This document shows, piece by piece, positions 23,740 to 35,455 of a stretch of DNA of 64,000 nucleotides. A program made the position numbers and the translations under genes. Source of the DNA: Nectonema munidae (Eukaryota > Nematomorpha > Nectonematoida > Nectonematidae); NCBI GenBank assembly GCA_030549495.1, contig JAUIRK010000097.1, forward strand, positions 1,746,501 to 1,810,500. Direction: 5' to 3'. Positions within the stretch are counted from its first letter, which is position 1. Every line of letters starts with the position of its first letter. Below the pieces are notes generated by a model. That model made no database searches. It was given only the letters and a program-made list of their open reading frames with translations, and was not told the origin of the DNA.

Positions 23740-24060
23740 TTACTTAAAAGTCAAATTCAAGAATTCTAATTCATTGTCAACTAATTTTAAATCTCTTATC
23801 TCTTCTATTTGACAGATGTCATTTAATATAAGTTCTTCAAACCTTGCAAAATATATTCCTCTATATATTCTTATTTGATGACTCGTAAGCTTTATTGCTA
23901 TTTTACTATTTGTTACGTTGTCATGGAATAGTGTGCCTAAATTATTTTTCGATACATCTAGAACATTTAATCTCTTTGCCTGTACTTCCTTTACCTTAAG
24001 TAGAGATTTTCTTTTTTCTCTTTGTACCATATTTTGAAATAATTCATACAATCTTGCCAA
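23740..24060 (-). pseudogene. Open frame with faint leucine-rich-repeat character
   Basis: A 106-codon minus-strand frame contains RLNVLDVSKNNLGTL, FEELILNDICQIEEI and RDLKLVDNELEFLNL. The spacing of leucines and asparagines recalls leucine-rich repeats (LxxLxLxxN). It has no clear acceptor upstream or partner exons, and the N-terminal part is charged. It may be a stray exon, a gene remnant or chance. Confidence 0.25.
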
Positions 24061-24276
24061 TTACAAGCAAAACTTGTAAAATTGGGTTAATCTTCGTCAT
24101 AACCATTTTCCCCATTATATGTTAATAAAAGGTTGAGACTATCATTCTTAGTTCCCTATTAATCTACTCAGGATTGACTTTCCTACTTCAACAAGTTATA
24201 CTGAGATAGCCTTTTGTACAATCCTCATTTGTATAACTTTGCCAATCCTAGAAGCTTACCTTCTATTTCTCTTTAA

Positions 24277-24530
24277 CCCTTTGAAGGGGGCGTGAGTAAG
24301 GTTGGTTAGATACTGGGTTTCGATAACTCAAGGTTTTGGGTTCGATCCCCCATCAAGCCTACTTACTTCTTGGTTCGATACACGCGGTGCAATTGTGTCT
24401 TCTCGATGAAAACTCCCGACGGTACCCTTACCTTTCATTCCCGGAATTTTGAGGACTAATTGTCTGCTTTCTTTTTCATTGTACTTTTATATACCATTTC
24501 CAGTTTCGTCGAATTCCTTTGCAATCCAAA
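24277..24530 (+). mobile_element. TTAA-type MITE interrupted by a SINE
   Basis: TTAA-CCCTTTGAAG (24273-24286) is the left end seen in sister copies. The expected interior resumes at 24443 with GGAATTTTGAGGACTAATTG and CTGCTTTCTTTTTCATTG. The gap between is occupied by the SINE at 24287-24435. The right end has decayed. Confidence 0.55.
24287..24435 (+). mobile_element. tRNA-derived SINE, copy 1
   Basis: The head GGGGCGTGAGTAAGGTTGG leads into an A-box-like TTGGTTAGATACTGG, then GGGTTCGATCCCCC (B box). The body has a CGATACACGCGGTGCAATTG block, TTCTCGATGAAAACTCCCG and the 3' GGTACCCTTACCTTT. The same order appears at 63250-63400 and, shortened, on the minus strand at 29692-29780. Confidence 0.8.
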
Positions 24531-25395
24531 TATAGAACCATTTTTTCCAATTTTTCTAGTCATATTAAAGTTAAATTTTAAAAAACAATAATTATTAAAC
24601 TAAAAAGTTCACATTAAATAAAAAATACACTAATTTTTATTAATCATGTTTGTAAAACCAATGGTCTTTTTTTTGGTTTTTCACTTTTATAATAGTTTTT
24701 TAATTTGTAGGTTGTTTCATATATTCATGGACATAAAAATTACAGACTTATGAAAGGTTATACTAATAGATAAAAAAAGTAAAAATATCCTTCAAAAGAT
24801 TAGAAGTTTAAAATCGGAGACAAATTCCTCAAAAGTTTTTCCACATTCTTTTGAAATATCAAAAGAATGTCGACGTTCCATAACACTCTAAAAAAATTTA
24901 TTATAACCAATCGAATAAGAGTATTCATAAATTTTCAGTGTGTTAAATATGATACCTGCTTATAACACACTTATGATATAATAAACTAATTGATACACTA
25001 TAAAAAAGTGAATATGAAAATTGAATTATCAAAAATATCACTGTCCTAAAGTAAAAATCTTTGACTATTACGACTAGTACAAAGTATTCTTGAAATCTGA
25101 AAGTATTTTCACTCATCGAAGTTATTGTAGTGTTAAGAAAGTGTAAATCAATAGATGGACCACAATTATTGTTGGTATACATACTAAAAGCAATAAAGAT
25201 TATTTAAGTTTAAAAAGTGAATTCATTCGCAAAGAAGAATAGCAAAAATTTTACATAAAAGCAATGAAATTTAATCAAGCAAAACAATAAAAAAAATCAA
25301 CTACATTATAATCAAAAAGTAAGAACATGTTTTGTGCAAACAGATTTTTTATATTGTTTGGTTACCTTATTTCTTGTGAACAGATATTCAGAGGT
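24531..25395. other. AT-rich sequence
   Basis: No features are supported. An open frame at 24943-25182 on the minus strand lacks motifs. Confidence 0.4.
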
Positions 25396-27190
25396 TTTTT
25401 TTTTTAAAAAATCGAGTTATCAATCTTTTCCATGATATCAGCTCTCAATTCAGTTTTGGGTCTTTGCTCCAAAAATGGTAGAATGAGAGAATAAGCTAAA
25501 TTCAAACCATTTTTCAAACTGTCACTATTTCTAGGATTAAATTATTGTTCATTCAAAAAATTGTTGTGGTATTAATTCGAGCTGTGTCTAAAACATGTGA
25601 AAGCTGAAATGGTCCATTTGTTGGATTTTCGGGCTGTTGAAAATGATATCATTTTCTGGTCCACAATATCCGTTCTCCCTTTTGTAAAGTCATATAACTT
25701 AAAACTTTGAGGTTTCTTCTCTTCATCAACGGTTACTCCTGCGATGAAAGGACGAGAAGTTAACAAAAGGACTTTTTTTTACCTTTTGATTTTGTATCGA
25801 CAACGTAACTGTCTAATGATAAGCAATTGTTCTCTCTCCCTCATAACTAAATTTATATGAAAAATTGCTACGTAAAGAAATATCTTTAATTTCAGCTGGA
25901 ATACCTTTACAGTTTGAGTTAATTGTGCCCACTATAGTTATGCCTCTTTCTTATAACCGTCTAGCAAGTCCAATTGAAGTATAGAGCCTATCAATAGTTA
26001 TATTTATATTATTGAGAGATAAAGTTTCGCTTAATCGAGATATCATAGACCTAACAATACCAAATGAACCGAGAACATAAAACTCTTCTTGTCCGTTTTT
26101 TGGCTTACCAGCATAAGCCACAATGAAAAACGTAAACGGATATTTTACAGCATTAATTGACTTGAAAGAAGGCTATACTTCAATGGCTTTTTTTGTTAAA
26201 AACATTAAACTTCACTCCTACTCTACTTGCATACAATGTTTCATCCAGGGTAAGTGAGTCGTCTGGAACCAACCATTTATTGCAGTTTTTATTAAATTCT
26301 TCAAAAAATTCTCAAATAGCTGCCCATCAATCAAAAAACCATCTATGTGGTCTTGAGTTGACATCATCAAAACACAAAAAATTATTTATATAATAAAATC
26401 TACCTATTGTCATCACAGATGGGAGAATCTATTCGTGACTAAATAAAAGAGGCATCTATGAAATTTTGTCTGCAAAGTGCTCTTAAATAGCATAAACCAA
26501 GCATACATTTCAGCTTCATTAATGTCCCTGACATATATATTTCTATTTTTTTAGTTTGTCAATTACTTGTAATTTCTCTAAATAGTCATTTATACGCTTA
26601 TTTGTATTTTCAAGTATAATACCAACCATTTTTTGAAAAACAAAGTCCAGCAATCTAAAATAGTTCTGGCTTCTTTTACTAAACCTTTGACACCGGGTGT
26701 GTCTCTGATAACATCAGCTACTCTTTGTCTACCTACTCTATTTCTTTTGATATTACTCCACGTTATTGATGGATTTAATCTATCTTCTCCTGAAACAAAT
26801 ACTTCAACTGAAGCCTCCTCGATTAAGCATTAATTACTCTCATTTAAAGAATCCTCAAAAATCTTTAATTCTATTCTCATTTTGTCTAGAAGATATAAAA
26901 TCAACCTGCTGGAATAAAAGTTCTATATTTTCAATGTTTAAAGCCTACCAACCAGAATCTTCACATCTTTCAACTTCAAGACTTTGTTCATCATCATCTT
27001 CATCATTTAATTCTCTCCAATCATCTTTATCGCAATCAAACTCCAAATTTTTTTTTCCAAAAGAGTAGTTGCTGTTCCTGGAATAGAGTCAACCACACTC
27101 ATTTGATTACTATATCCTGTTCGTCATCTTTTTCATAACCAAAAATATTAAAAAGGTTAATGTCATCTGAGTAGTCCATATCTATTCTTT
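25396..27190 (-). pseudogene. Second decayed piggyBac transposase
   Basis: From about 27190 down: an acidic N-terminus (MDYSDDINLFNIFGYEKDDE), a block RNRVGRQRVADVIRDTPGVK, the helical INEAEMYAWFMLFKSTLQTK, and near the end FIAGVTVDEEKKPQSFKLYD with FTKGRTDIVDQKMISF and RKSNKWTISAF. That last group is the conserved TKGGVDxxDQ...R..RW region of DDE_Tnp_1_7. Multiple stops and frame changes break it. No TTAA-flanked ends were found. It is clearly not the same copy type as 35.9-39.2 kb. Confidence 0.8.
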
Positions 27191-27199
27191 TTTTAAATA

Positions 27200-28539
27200 A
27201 TTCAAATATCATAGACAGTAAAAAAACAGATTTTTACCTGAGCAAAATTAATAGAAAGATGCAAGATAATAAAGAAGTTTGATCAAAGAATATGGAGACG
27301 AAGAAAAAATGTATCGTGATAAAGACTAATCAAAGAATATTGAAATGAAGAATAAATTGTACAGGGAGAATAAATTGTACGGCGAGAATGAATTGTACTG
27401 CAAGAATAAATAGTACGATGAGAACAAGTTTTAAACAACAAAGGTTATGTAACGTGTGTATCATTCATGTGACGTATTGTTTATAGAATCCAGAGTGTAA
27501 AATATTTATTATTTGAAAGAGCTCATACACTATCAATAGTGGTGTCAATAATCGTAATAAATATAACAGGTAATGTCTTCTGAGTTCTGAATGGATTTTT
27601 CTAAAATTTTAATACATGCTCAAATTTTACATCAAGAGTCTAAATTCGAAAATTTATGTTTTTTTTTTGTTAAGTCTAAGTTGATTTACTAGGAACCTCA
27701 AAATACAAAAATATAAAGTATTTTGGCAAAGCCGAACTGTGTTGAAGATGCCTGGCAGCTTTGCCAAGCTCCTAATATGTATATGTGAAATAAGATATCT
27801 GATGAGCGCTGCGCTGTTTTGTGGTACTGCATGCAAATGCATTGGACAAAATCTTGTATTGTGCAAAAGGAAAATTATTCATTGCCGTTGAAAAAAATGT
27901 TGAAATATTGGTATACTTTCAAAACCTAAATGCAATATCTGAATCCAGAAATGAAACCAACATGGACGATTTGGCATGAGACATATATTTTGTGAAGATT
28001 TGAATGAAATTTTTGGAAACAATTTTTACACGTAAACCGCAAGTTTGATTGCGGTTCTTCAGATATTTACACACCCTTTATGCAAAAATAGTCGAGAAAT
28101 GAAACCAACAAAAAATAGATTTGATGTAAAATTTAAATGAATATTTTATTAGACATATTTATCATCAATCAAAATTTTGGTTAACATTTCCCAAAAAGTT
28201 GCCATGCTTATTGATAACATTAAAAATTTATGAGTGTTATGCATTCAAAACTGTATACAAATATAAATTTTCAAGAGATTATTCAAACATATATAAAAAG
28301 TTATGAGGTTAACTATAGATAATATAAAAATTATTTTGATTTTAATTGTCAGTTTTCGCCATGAGAGGGTCATCGAACTACTATGAAAATAATACCAAAG
28401 GTGCAGCTATAGATTATAGCAAAAGTCACGAAATTTGAAGGGATATAATTGAGCCAATTTTTTATATTGACTTTTTTAGCCAACGGGTAAGGAGGCGTTT
28501 TGCGCTCCTTGGCACTAATAAGAATTATGATGACACTGA
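27200..28539. other. AT-rich sequence with a small hairpin
   Basis: ACCGCAA and TTGCGGT around 28036-28056 form a 7-bp hairpin of unknown meaning. A tandem drift of AGAATAAATTGTACG words lies near 27345-27425. No gene is seen. Confidence 0.4.
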
Positions 28540-28902
28540 TTACAGGTTTAATTGATTTTTTGATAAGTTACAATAACTTTGAATGAAAATAAATAATCTT
28601 ATCAGATTCGCAATCAATAATTTATTTGGGTTATGAATTAATAAAAATATTAGACTGTTTAGAAAAAAAAGAGAGAATTTCTCTGCTTTTTTTTCCAAAG
28701 AGTTTTCATATAACTTAAAACAGACGATTTTTATTTTATCTGACACTTGTGTCGCATCGGCGCTCAAACAATGCCTTAAGACAGATTTATATTGTATTAC
28801 TAAGTCATTCGCTTTTTCTGCGATCAAATTGCCTAAAATTTCAATTGACGGATTTATGAAACAACCACGTGAAATGTGTAAAATAATTTTAGAATTGCAC
28901 AA
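28540..28902 (-). other. Unrecognised 120-codon open frame
   Basis: The frame includes CFINPSIEILGNLIAEKAND and LRHCLSADATQVSDKIKIV before a low-complexity hydrophobic tail. It has no family match I can name, no splice context and no neighbours to explain it. It is probably a transposon remnant or chance. Confidence 0.2.
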
Positions 28903-28919
28903 CCAATTTTTTTAAGCTC

Positions 28920-29225
28920 GGATGTTAAAGTAAAGTAAAGTAAATTTATTTGATAATAAATGGAAATTTCAATTTGTAAAAACTTTTAAGCACTCATTCG
29001 AACATTTGGAAATAAACTTTATGGGAGAAAAAACTTCACAATTCGCAAAGGGTCGACCAGAGTAATCTGACCGGGAAATAAGAGAAAAGTTGTGCATATG
29101 ATGAATCACTTGAGTGACTTCATTTCGGATAGAAAACTTGACCGGAGCTAAAAGGCCAAGAAGCCGCGTGATAACATCCAGACTCCAACATCATAAAAGG
29201 TAAAAGAAAAAAAAAATAAATAAAT
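28920..29225 (+). mobile_element. Possible retroposon 3' end with A-rich tail
   Basis: A less AT-rich block (29040-29200, with GGTCGACCAGAG and AAGAAGCCGCGTGAT) ends in an A-rich tail at about 29202-29225. This looks like a LINE or SINE 3' end. No clean duplication was found. Confidence 0.35.
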
Positions 29226-29270
29226 TTGAATTAAGATTAATACACCCACTACGATTTTTGGTCTTAATAA

Positions 29271-29390
29271 CCCTTTAAGGACCTGAATTTTAAATTCTAA
29301 ACATTTGCTTTCTTTTTCAATGGAATTCTATATTTAAAGGAAACGATTTTCATTTCTTGTGACATTGGTGTCTCATTGATCTCCAAATTG
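29271..29390 (+). mobile_element. TTAA-type MITE, CCCTTTGAAGACCA subfamily
   Basis: CCCTTTAAGGACC follows TTAATAA. The interior TTTGCTTTCTTTTTCAATGG and CGATTTTCATTTCTTGTGAC matches sister copies. The right end (GGTGTCTCATTGATC) has lost its GGG-TTAA. Confidence 0.6.
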
Positions 29391-29691
29391 ATAAACAGAT
29401 AAAATTCATACAAAAATGTGGCATTTATATTGTATACAGTGTATACTGTAAATGTCTTAGGACTTAAATCATGGCCTTATTTTTTAACGCAGTTTACACT
29501 TTCCACCGAACCATATGTTTCAAGGTATCTGTGCTGCTGTACTGATTGATTCTCATCTCAATTTTTTTTATTCTCTTAGTATTTGTAAAGATCTATTTAT
29601 AGGTGGCAAACAATGTCCAAGTTTGATTTAAAGTTATAAAAGATAAAACTTTTTTTATCCTAAATGATCCTTTCTCAATCAAAATGACGTA

Positions 29692-29780
29692 AGGTAAAGG
29701 TACCGCAGGGGCTGGATACGGGATCGAACCCAAGACCTTGGGTTATCGAAACCCTCTGGCCAACTTTACTCACGCCCCCT
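29692..29780 (-). mobile_element. tRNA-derived SINE, copy 2 (internally deleted)
   Basis: The minus strand reads GGGGGCGTGAGTAAAGTTGG, then GTCTTGGGTTCGATCCCG (B box). It jumps directly to TGCGGTACCTTTACCTT, lacking about 60 bases of the body seen in copies 1 and 3. Confidence 0.75.
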
Positions 29781-29883
29781 TAAGGGTGAACGCAAATATG
29801 GAAATATGCTGAATATGAAATTATGAAAATTAGACTTTTTACTGTAATTTCTTAACGTTTCTAAAGAAAATATAATCATTGTC

Positions 29884-30110
29884 ATTACACCATCTTTTAA
29901 AGCGCGGTAGACCTTGTCTGAAATGGAAGAATGCAATTGAAAAGGATATGAGTATGTACGAAATCGACATAAAGGATATGAAGGATAGAGATAGATGGAA
30001 GAAAGCGATGGAAAGTTTGAAGTTTGTATCCATAAGGAAGGTGCACCCTCCAAAGAGGACAACCCACCTTCTAAAACAAAATGAATGATGATGATTACAC
30101 CATCTTTTAA
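29884..30110 (+). mobile_element. Severely 5'-truncated LINE tail with 17-bp target-site duplication
   Basis: ATTACACCATCTTTTAA occurs at 29884-29900 and again at 30094-30110. Between them, 193 bp on the + strand encode only the last residues of a LINE ORF2 (RRGRPCLKWKNAIEKDM, DMKDRDRWKKAMESLKF, stop) and end in an ATGATGATG tail. The peptide and tail match the C-terminal end of the LINE at 0.5-1.6 kb, so both derive from the same clade. The perfect duplication implies a fairly recent insertion. Confidence 0.9.
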
Positions 30111-31869
30111 GATTTTTATTTTATCAAATATTAAAAAATTCAACTTTTTTTTAAAAATGAGACATCTCACTGAGTTTAGTAGCAAAAATTCATTTTTGTA
30201 GTTGATAAATTCAATTAGTGCATTTCAGCTTTAATTGGTAGCAACACACAAATGTCCAGCATTAAGATTTTATAACGCTACTGGTTTTTCTCTTTGTTTT
30301 TTCTAATTCAGGATTTAAAAGAGATAAGGACCTGGAGAAGTTTCTATATAATCTTATTCTTTGTAGAGATCTTTCTTTTTAAATACTTCTAATGATTAAT
30401 ATTTTTATTGTTTTCATTTAAGTCAATAATGATAAAGCTTTCACTAATAATCTTGGAATTCATATCAATTACGTGTCTTTTTCAAATAAAGTAAGTTTTT
30501 CAATTTTCAGTTAAAATTTTTTATAACTTTTGTTTTACGCTTACTTAGTTTCGATAGTACATTTTATCAAATAGTTTTAAGTAGGATTGTTCATGTTTTA
30601 ACAAGAAGTAAATAATATTTCACCTTCTGGATGTTTTTGTTAAATTCATTTTTTCAAAAATTGATTTTTAGATTTTCTGCTTTTTATGATAAACTACAAA
30701 TTAGCCTGGTGTGATTATTAGAGGGAACAGGAACTGACCTAAAATGTTTTATAAAGTGGACTTTTGAAATAAAAGTACTATTAAATCTCTCTATATGGAA
30801 AAAGTGTTCAATATATCAGTCTTCATAAATAGTGTAGATTAGTTTACGAGAATTCAATTATGACTTTAAATCAGAGGTGCAACTTTTTTTTTGTTTGAAG
30901 TCCGTTTACTACATATCATTGTTGTGTCTATAAAAGCCCCATACATTTTTTAACAAGATGTTACTAAAGACAAATTTTTTTATTTATTTAATTAAATTAC
31001 ACGAGCAAAATATATATATATTTTTTTTTGTTTTTTTTTGAGAGAGCATTTTCATTTCAGCCACTATCTTAGTTGTTCTCCGTATCAATTGATCCTTCAA
31101 ATATTGATCTGTTAATTGAGTTTGATTGGACTTTTTAAGTTGATTAATATGTTGAGGAAAACGAAAAATCGATTGTCGCCGAATATTCTTATCTTTTACA
31201 ATAATTTATCTGCTACAATAAGTTACAATTTTAGATAGTTTTAGGTTTGAAAAAAATATATATGATAATAAATTATGTTTTTCCTAATTAAAATGATTTA
31301 GTGAGCTTTTAACAGATTTGTTGCTGCACTTAAAAACTTGAGAGGCTGCATGTTGCCTTAGGAACACAGGTCTCCCACCTTTGCTTTATTCACTGTTTAA
31401 TAAATGTCTTCACTAAAGGAGGTTTTAGTGTATTAACATTTGTTAACGTGGAAAAAGAAGGCCGAATTTTAACGATTCTAGTTATGAATATTTAAAATCT
31501 CTGATTTAGGAAAAGGTCTTTTCTCATTTTATTTAATAGGCGTTTTTAATTTATCAGTGGTCTGGCAAGACCACGGGAGATAAGAAAATAAATAACGAAA
31601 TGTATAGAAAGTATGCGTAGCATACAAAGTATAACCCGTTTGCCAGGCATACTATATACTTAAATATATGGTTTTGATTATTTTGATGGATTCGAGAAAA
31701 CCAACTTTGAATGAAAATTCCCTTTTTTTAGATGATAGATACAAAATATATAAAACCTAAGAAATATTAAAAAAAATAATGAAGTTATGATCACCAAATT
31801 TTTTATCACCTGGAAGATATATATTTGACTTTATTGGCGACACGATTCCAATGTTAATTTAAAAGAGAT
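30111..31869. other. AT-rich sequence
   Basis: No open frame, element end or RNA feature could be supported. Confidence 0.4.
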
Positions 31870-32128
31870 TTTAAATTTTGATTTAATATGGCAAAATCTA
31901 ATGATATACTTTCAATGCAAAATATGGTTGAAAAAGGTACCATAAAGAATACGTGTTTTGCTTTATTTTTATATAAAAAAGCCATCTTTTGACATGAAAC
32001 TAGTTAGGTTTCTAAGTACACATAATATTTTACTGAATTTCAAGTTAAAATTAAATGACCTCTATACTTACCCAAGCATTTTTCAAGAGTTTATATTGGG
32101 TAGTTTAAAATATTGTTTTGCTTTAAAT
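31870..32128. repeat. Dispersed repeat shared with 20422-20690
   Basis: The blocks GGCAAAATCTAA, ACTTTCAATG, ACATGAAACTAGTTAGG and TACCCAAGCATTTTTC occur here in the same order and similar spacing as at 20.4-20.7 kb, indicating two copies of one element's non-coding part. Confidence 0.7.
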
Positions 32129-33560
32129 CAAAGGCGTCCTTAGGAGGGGCAAAATGAGGGGGGGGGGGGGGGTGTCATTTGCCCCTCCCTAGAAAATATC
32201 TAAAAAATGAAAAATTACAATACCATTTACATTTATTACCGATTTAATAATATACTTTTGATATTATTCAGGTTTGTTCATTATTACTACTTCTATTGTT
32301 CGAACAGGAATTGAAGTCGTTAAGGATTTTTTCCCAAACGTGTTAGTTAGTTATCTTGTTTATTATTTCTATAATGTGGCTGTTATCACGATGCACACTA
32401 AGCATACAAAGACCGAAGAAAGGTTTATCACTCATTGTTCAAGACCTTAGCGAGGTCTGGACTCTACGGATTGTTCTAAAAGATCTCTCTTCTTTACATA
32501 ATGTTGCAGGCAGATTCAGTTCAATGAGGATAACCTTGCACACAACAGCAAAAAGTATCGTCTTTTTTAAAAAGTCGATCATAGTCATAGAATTTTCATG
32601 CAGTTTGCTTTTATGCTTTTACATATCATATCATGCTAGTGCTTCTAAGAAAATATTTTCAATTTTATACAGTTTTTGGATCGAAGAAACAAATTTTTTG
32701 TCTGTTTGCTTCATTTCTTTTGGATGTCGAGGAAATATAGAAAAATATGGCGTGTTACTGTCGTTGAAACGAATTTTAAGAGACTGAATTAATGTATCGA
32801 ATATCATGTAACGGTAATATTCTTCAACGAAGCCTCTTACATTTGGCCTGTGGATCTGGCATGCACATGTTCGAGGCATATTCAATTCTTGGCCAAGTTT
32901 TTCTGAAAACATTTTTACGCCTGGAATTATATCATCTGAGAAAACTCTGTCTGCTTCATTCCGGTTATCTTGAAAAGCTTTCATCAATAAGCCAATATGA
33001 TCTCGGATTCCCACCATGTCTATTTCGACAACTTGTAGTTGTTTAATCACTGACTCCAACACTGCTGAGTACTTAGCAATGCTCTCTTGCTGCACATCTG
33101 AGTTGATGTGCGGTCTGACGGGTGCGCTGTGATTATTTTATATTTTACACTTCATTTGGTTTCACACAACATAGGTATACTTGGAATTAATCGCCTGCAC
33201 GAAAAAATCGAATAAAAGATTTTACAGTTTCAATCGTTTTGCGAACTTTTATTATAATATAAGACACAGAGTTTAGATCATGAACCACCAAATTACGTCG
33301 ATGTGAACAGCAATGGGGAAACAACTTTGGGATAAGTATTTTATCATCATAGCGTTGGCCATAGAGCTTGTCGAGACCAATTTTTTTTATTGGTAGATAC
33401 AAGTATTTGCGATTGTTGCAGCATCCTTGTTCTCTAGCGAAACAAATCGCAGAATTCTTCACGTATTATGGCTCGGTCTTTCTGTTGCTCATGCAGCTCA
33501 ACAAACCGTACCCTAATAGACAGCTGTTCAGTTTTAAAATAACTTACATTTGAAATTACT
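32129..33560 (-). pseudogene. Decayed hAT transposase (ZMYM1-like)
   Basis: From about 33,530 down: GLDKLYGQRYDD (usual RGQxYDGA motif), then LFPHCCSHRRNLVVHDLNSV (the C..H hAT motif region), KYSAVLESVIKQLQVVE, MPRTCACQIHRPNVRGFVEE with YYRYMIFDTLIQSLKIRF, and in another frame LPATLCKEERSFRTIRRVQT with LCMLSVHRD, the C-terminal dimerisation domain. This order matches the ZMYM1-like hAT transposases. Frame changes separate the parts. A hAT-like end CAAAGGCGTCCTTAGG at 32129 is followed by a 15-base G run (32158-32172). The opposite end was not found. Confidence 0.8.
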
Positions 33561-34966
33561 TATTTTATTTTCATAAAGGATTTTAGAACTTTATTTTTTT
33601 TTTCAAAATTTTTAGATTTAATATGTTACTTTACATTTAAATATATTCCCTTAGGTTTTTTTATCCTTTTAAATAGTTAATTTTCCTTATTTAGTGAAAA
33701 TTGCTTTTTTCATCTCTATATTAAATCACAAAAGGAATGATCGAATTAGTAGTATTCACATTTTCAAAAATAATTTCAACTTTTAAAATATTTTTTAATA
33801 TTTTTTTCCAGTTCAAGAATTTTTTAAAATTGCGCGCAGAATTTTTTTAAATTGCGCGCATCTTTTATCAACACACTTTCGGTCACTAATTTGACGCGTG
33901 TATCACCATCTCTGCACAAAGCACGTTTTTGTCTTTGTTCGTAACCATGCTATTGATCCTCCCTGCATTATTTCTTCCAGACGCCTAGCTTTCAAGCCTT
34001 TATTTATAATGTTCTAAACTCATTATTTCAACGTTAACAAAGTTTTTCGTATATTCAATTTACTTTGAAAAAAATCTCTCAATTATTTTATATTGGTTTA
34101 TTTGTAGTGTCAGTCCACTTTTTTGTTTCAAAGAAAAATCTGAAATAAACAATGTTATTTTTCCGCCTTCAAATATCTTTCTTTCTTTTTTTAAAGTTTT
34201 CCTACGTTAAAAAAGACTACTTAAAAAATATAAAAAATACTCTTACATTTTAAGAGTCAGTGGGGGCCAATATATTCTTTTGTCACTTTAGTAAGTTTAT
34301 TAATGTTAAGATAATATGCTAAACTTTAGTAAAAGAGAAAAATGTTTTTAGACTTTAGGTGATAAAAAAATTGACTACTTTCAATAGGGTCATTTAGTAT
34401 TAATATAGCATTTCTTGTTTTCTCTTCAATTTTTTATAAGAAATTTTATTGTATTTTGTTATAATTATTTACTCTCTTCTACTTTAAGTTAACCAAAAAA
34501 AAGTAAAAAACATGCTTCATATTTTTGTGAACAGTGCAAATGAACATTTATAACAAAAATTTCTTCACAATAAAAAATTACAAAGGAACTCTATCTTTTC
34601 AATAAATAAAATGTTAAAATTAAAAAATATGTTTCGATACGAGTATAAAAATTATCAATTTATCAATGAAAATTATATTTTAGCATGTCATGTTTCTATC
34701 GAGCTACGCAGAGTTTAAAATTTCATATAAATTTGAGGCTCGGGTCATATTGATCCGAACATTATTTTTGTAAAAAAAATTTGACACGGTAGAAGGGTTA
34801 ACTGATTATAATAATATGTATAACAAAGAAATGATATAACATTGAGGAGCCATGATTAATTTCTTAAATAATTATCAAAATATAAAAATTAAAATAATTA
34901 CTTCATTTGGTTATTTTTATATCAAATTTGTTGAATAAAATAGACATCAGGAAACAACTATAAAAA
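33561..34966. other. AT-rich sequence with repeat patches
   Basis: A patch at 34200-34330 matches 20740-21010. GCGCGC words near 33830-33860 stand out but form no clear structure. No gene is seen. Confidence 0.4.
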
Positions 34967-35171
34967 GTAAAAAAATAAAAGAATGAAAAATCGCGTTTGC
35001 CTCCCTACATAAGCAAACATTACTTGTTATAAATTGGTGTATAAAAAATAAGGATGCAATATGACTTAAAAAATTGAAACGGAAAATTAAAATTTTTAAA
35101 ATTCTAAATTAATAACCATTTTTGCTAATGTAGGGAGGCAAACGCGATTTTTCATTCTTCTATTTTTTACA
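34967..35171. mobile_element. MITE with about 50-bp terminal inverted repeats
   Basis: The left arm contains GAATGAAAAATCGCGTTTGC followed by CTCCCTACAT. The right arm is its near-perfect reverse complement, ending GATTTTTCATTCTTC and a T-rich edge. About 105 bp of non-coding interior separates the arms. The superfamily is not clear because the edges are low-complexity. Confidence 0.75.
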
Positions 35172-35455
35172 GTTGGCAGATTTTTAAGTCATGAAATCGG
35201 GACAAAGATGATCTTGAAAAAAGTAAGAGCAAATTTTTAATTATTACAAAAATAATTATTATGAAAAATACTTTGGAAGTAAAAGCGGAGTTTTTATACT
35301 AAAAAAGATTATCCATTATATTTGGGGTTAAATTTGTATAAACTCATTTTTTGGACCTATAAAATTAGAAAATTAAAAACCGGGACAGGAATTCGTTTAA
35401 AATGAAAAATCTAAAAAGAAAAAAGTTCGTGTAAGTGAAATTTGTCCATTTGAAC

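Noticed and set aside
26193-27068. Several + strand open frames
   Set aside because: They are antisense readings of the decayed minus-strand piggyBac transposase.
29766-30185. A 139-codon minus-strand open frame
   Set aside because: It overlaps the 193-bp LINE tail, which codes on the + strand, plus flanking duplicated target sequence. No motif is seen in the minus reading.
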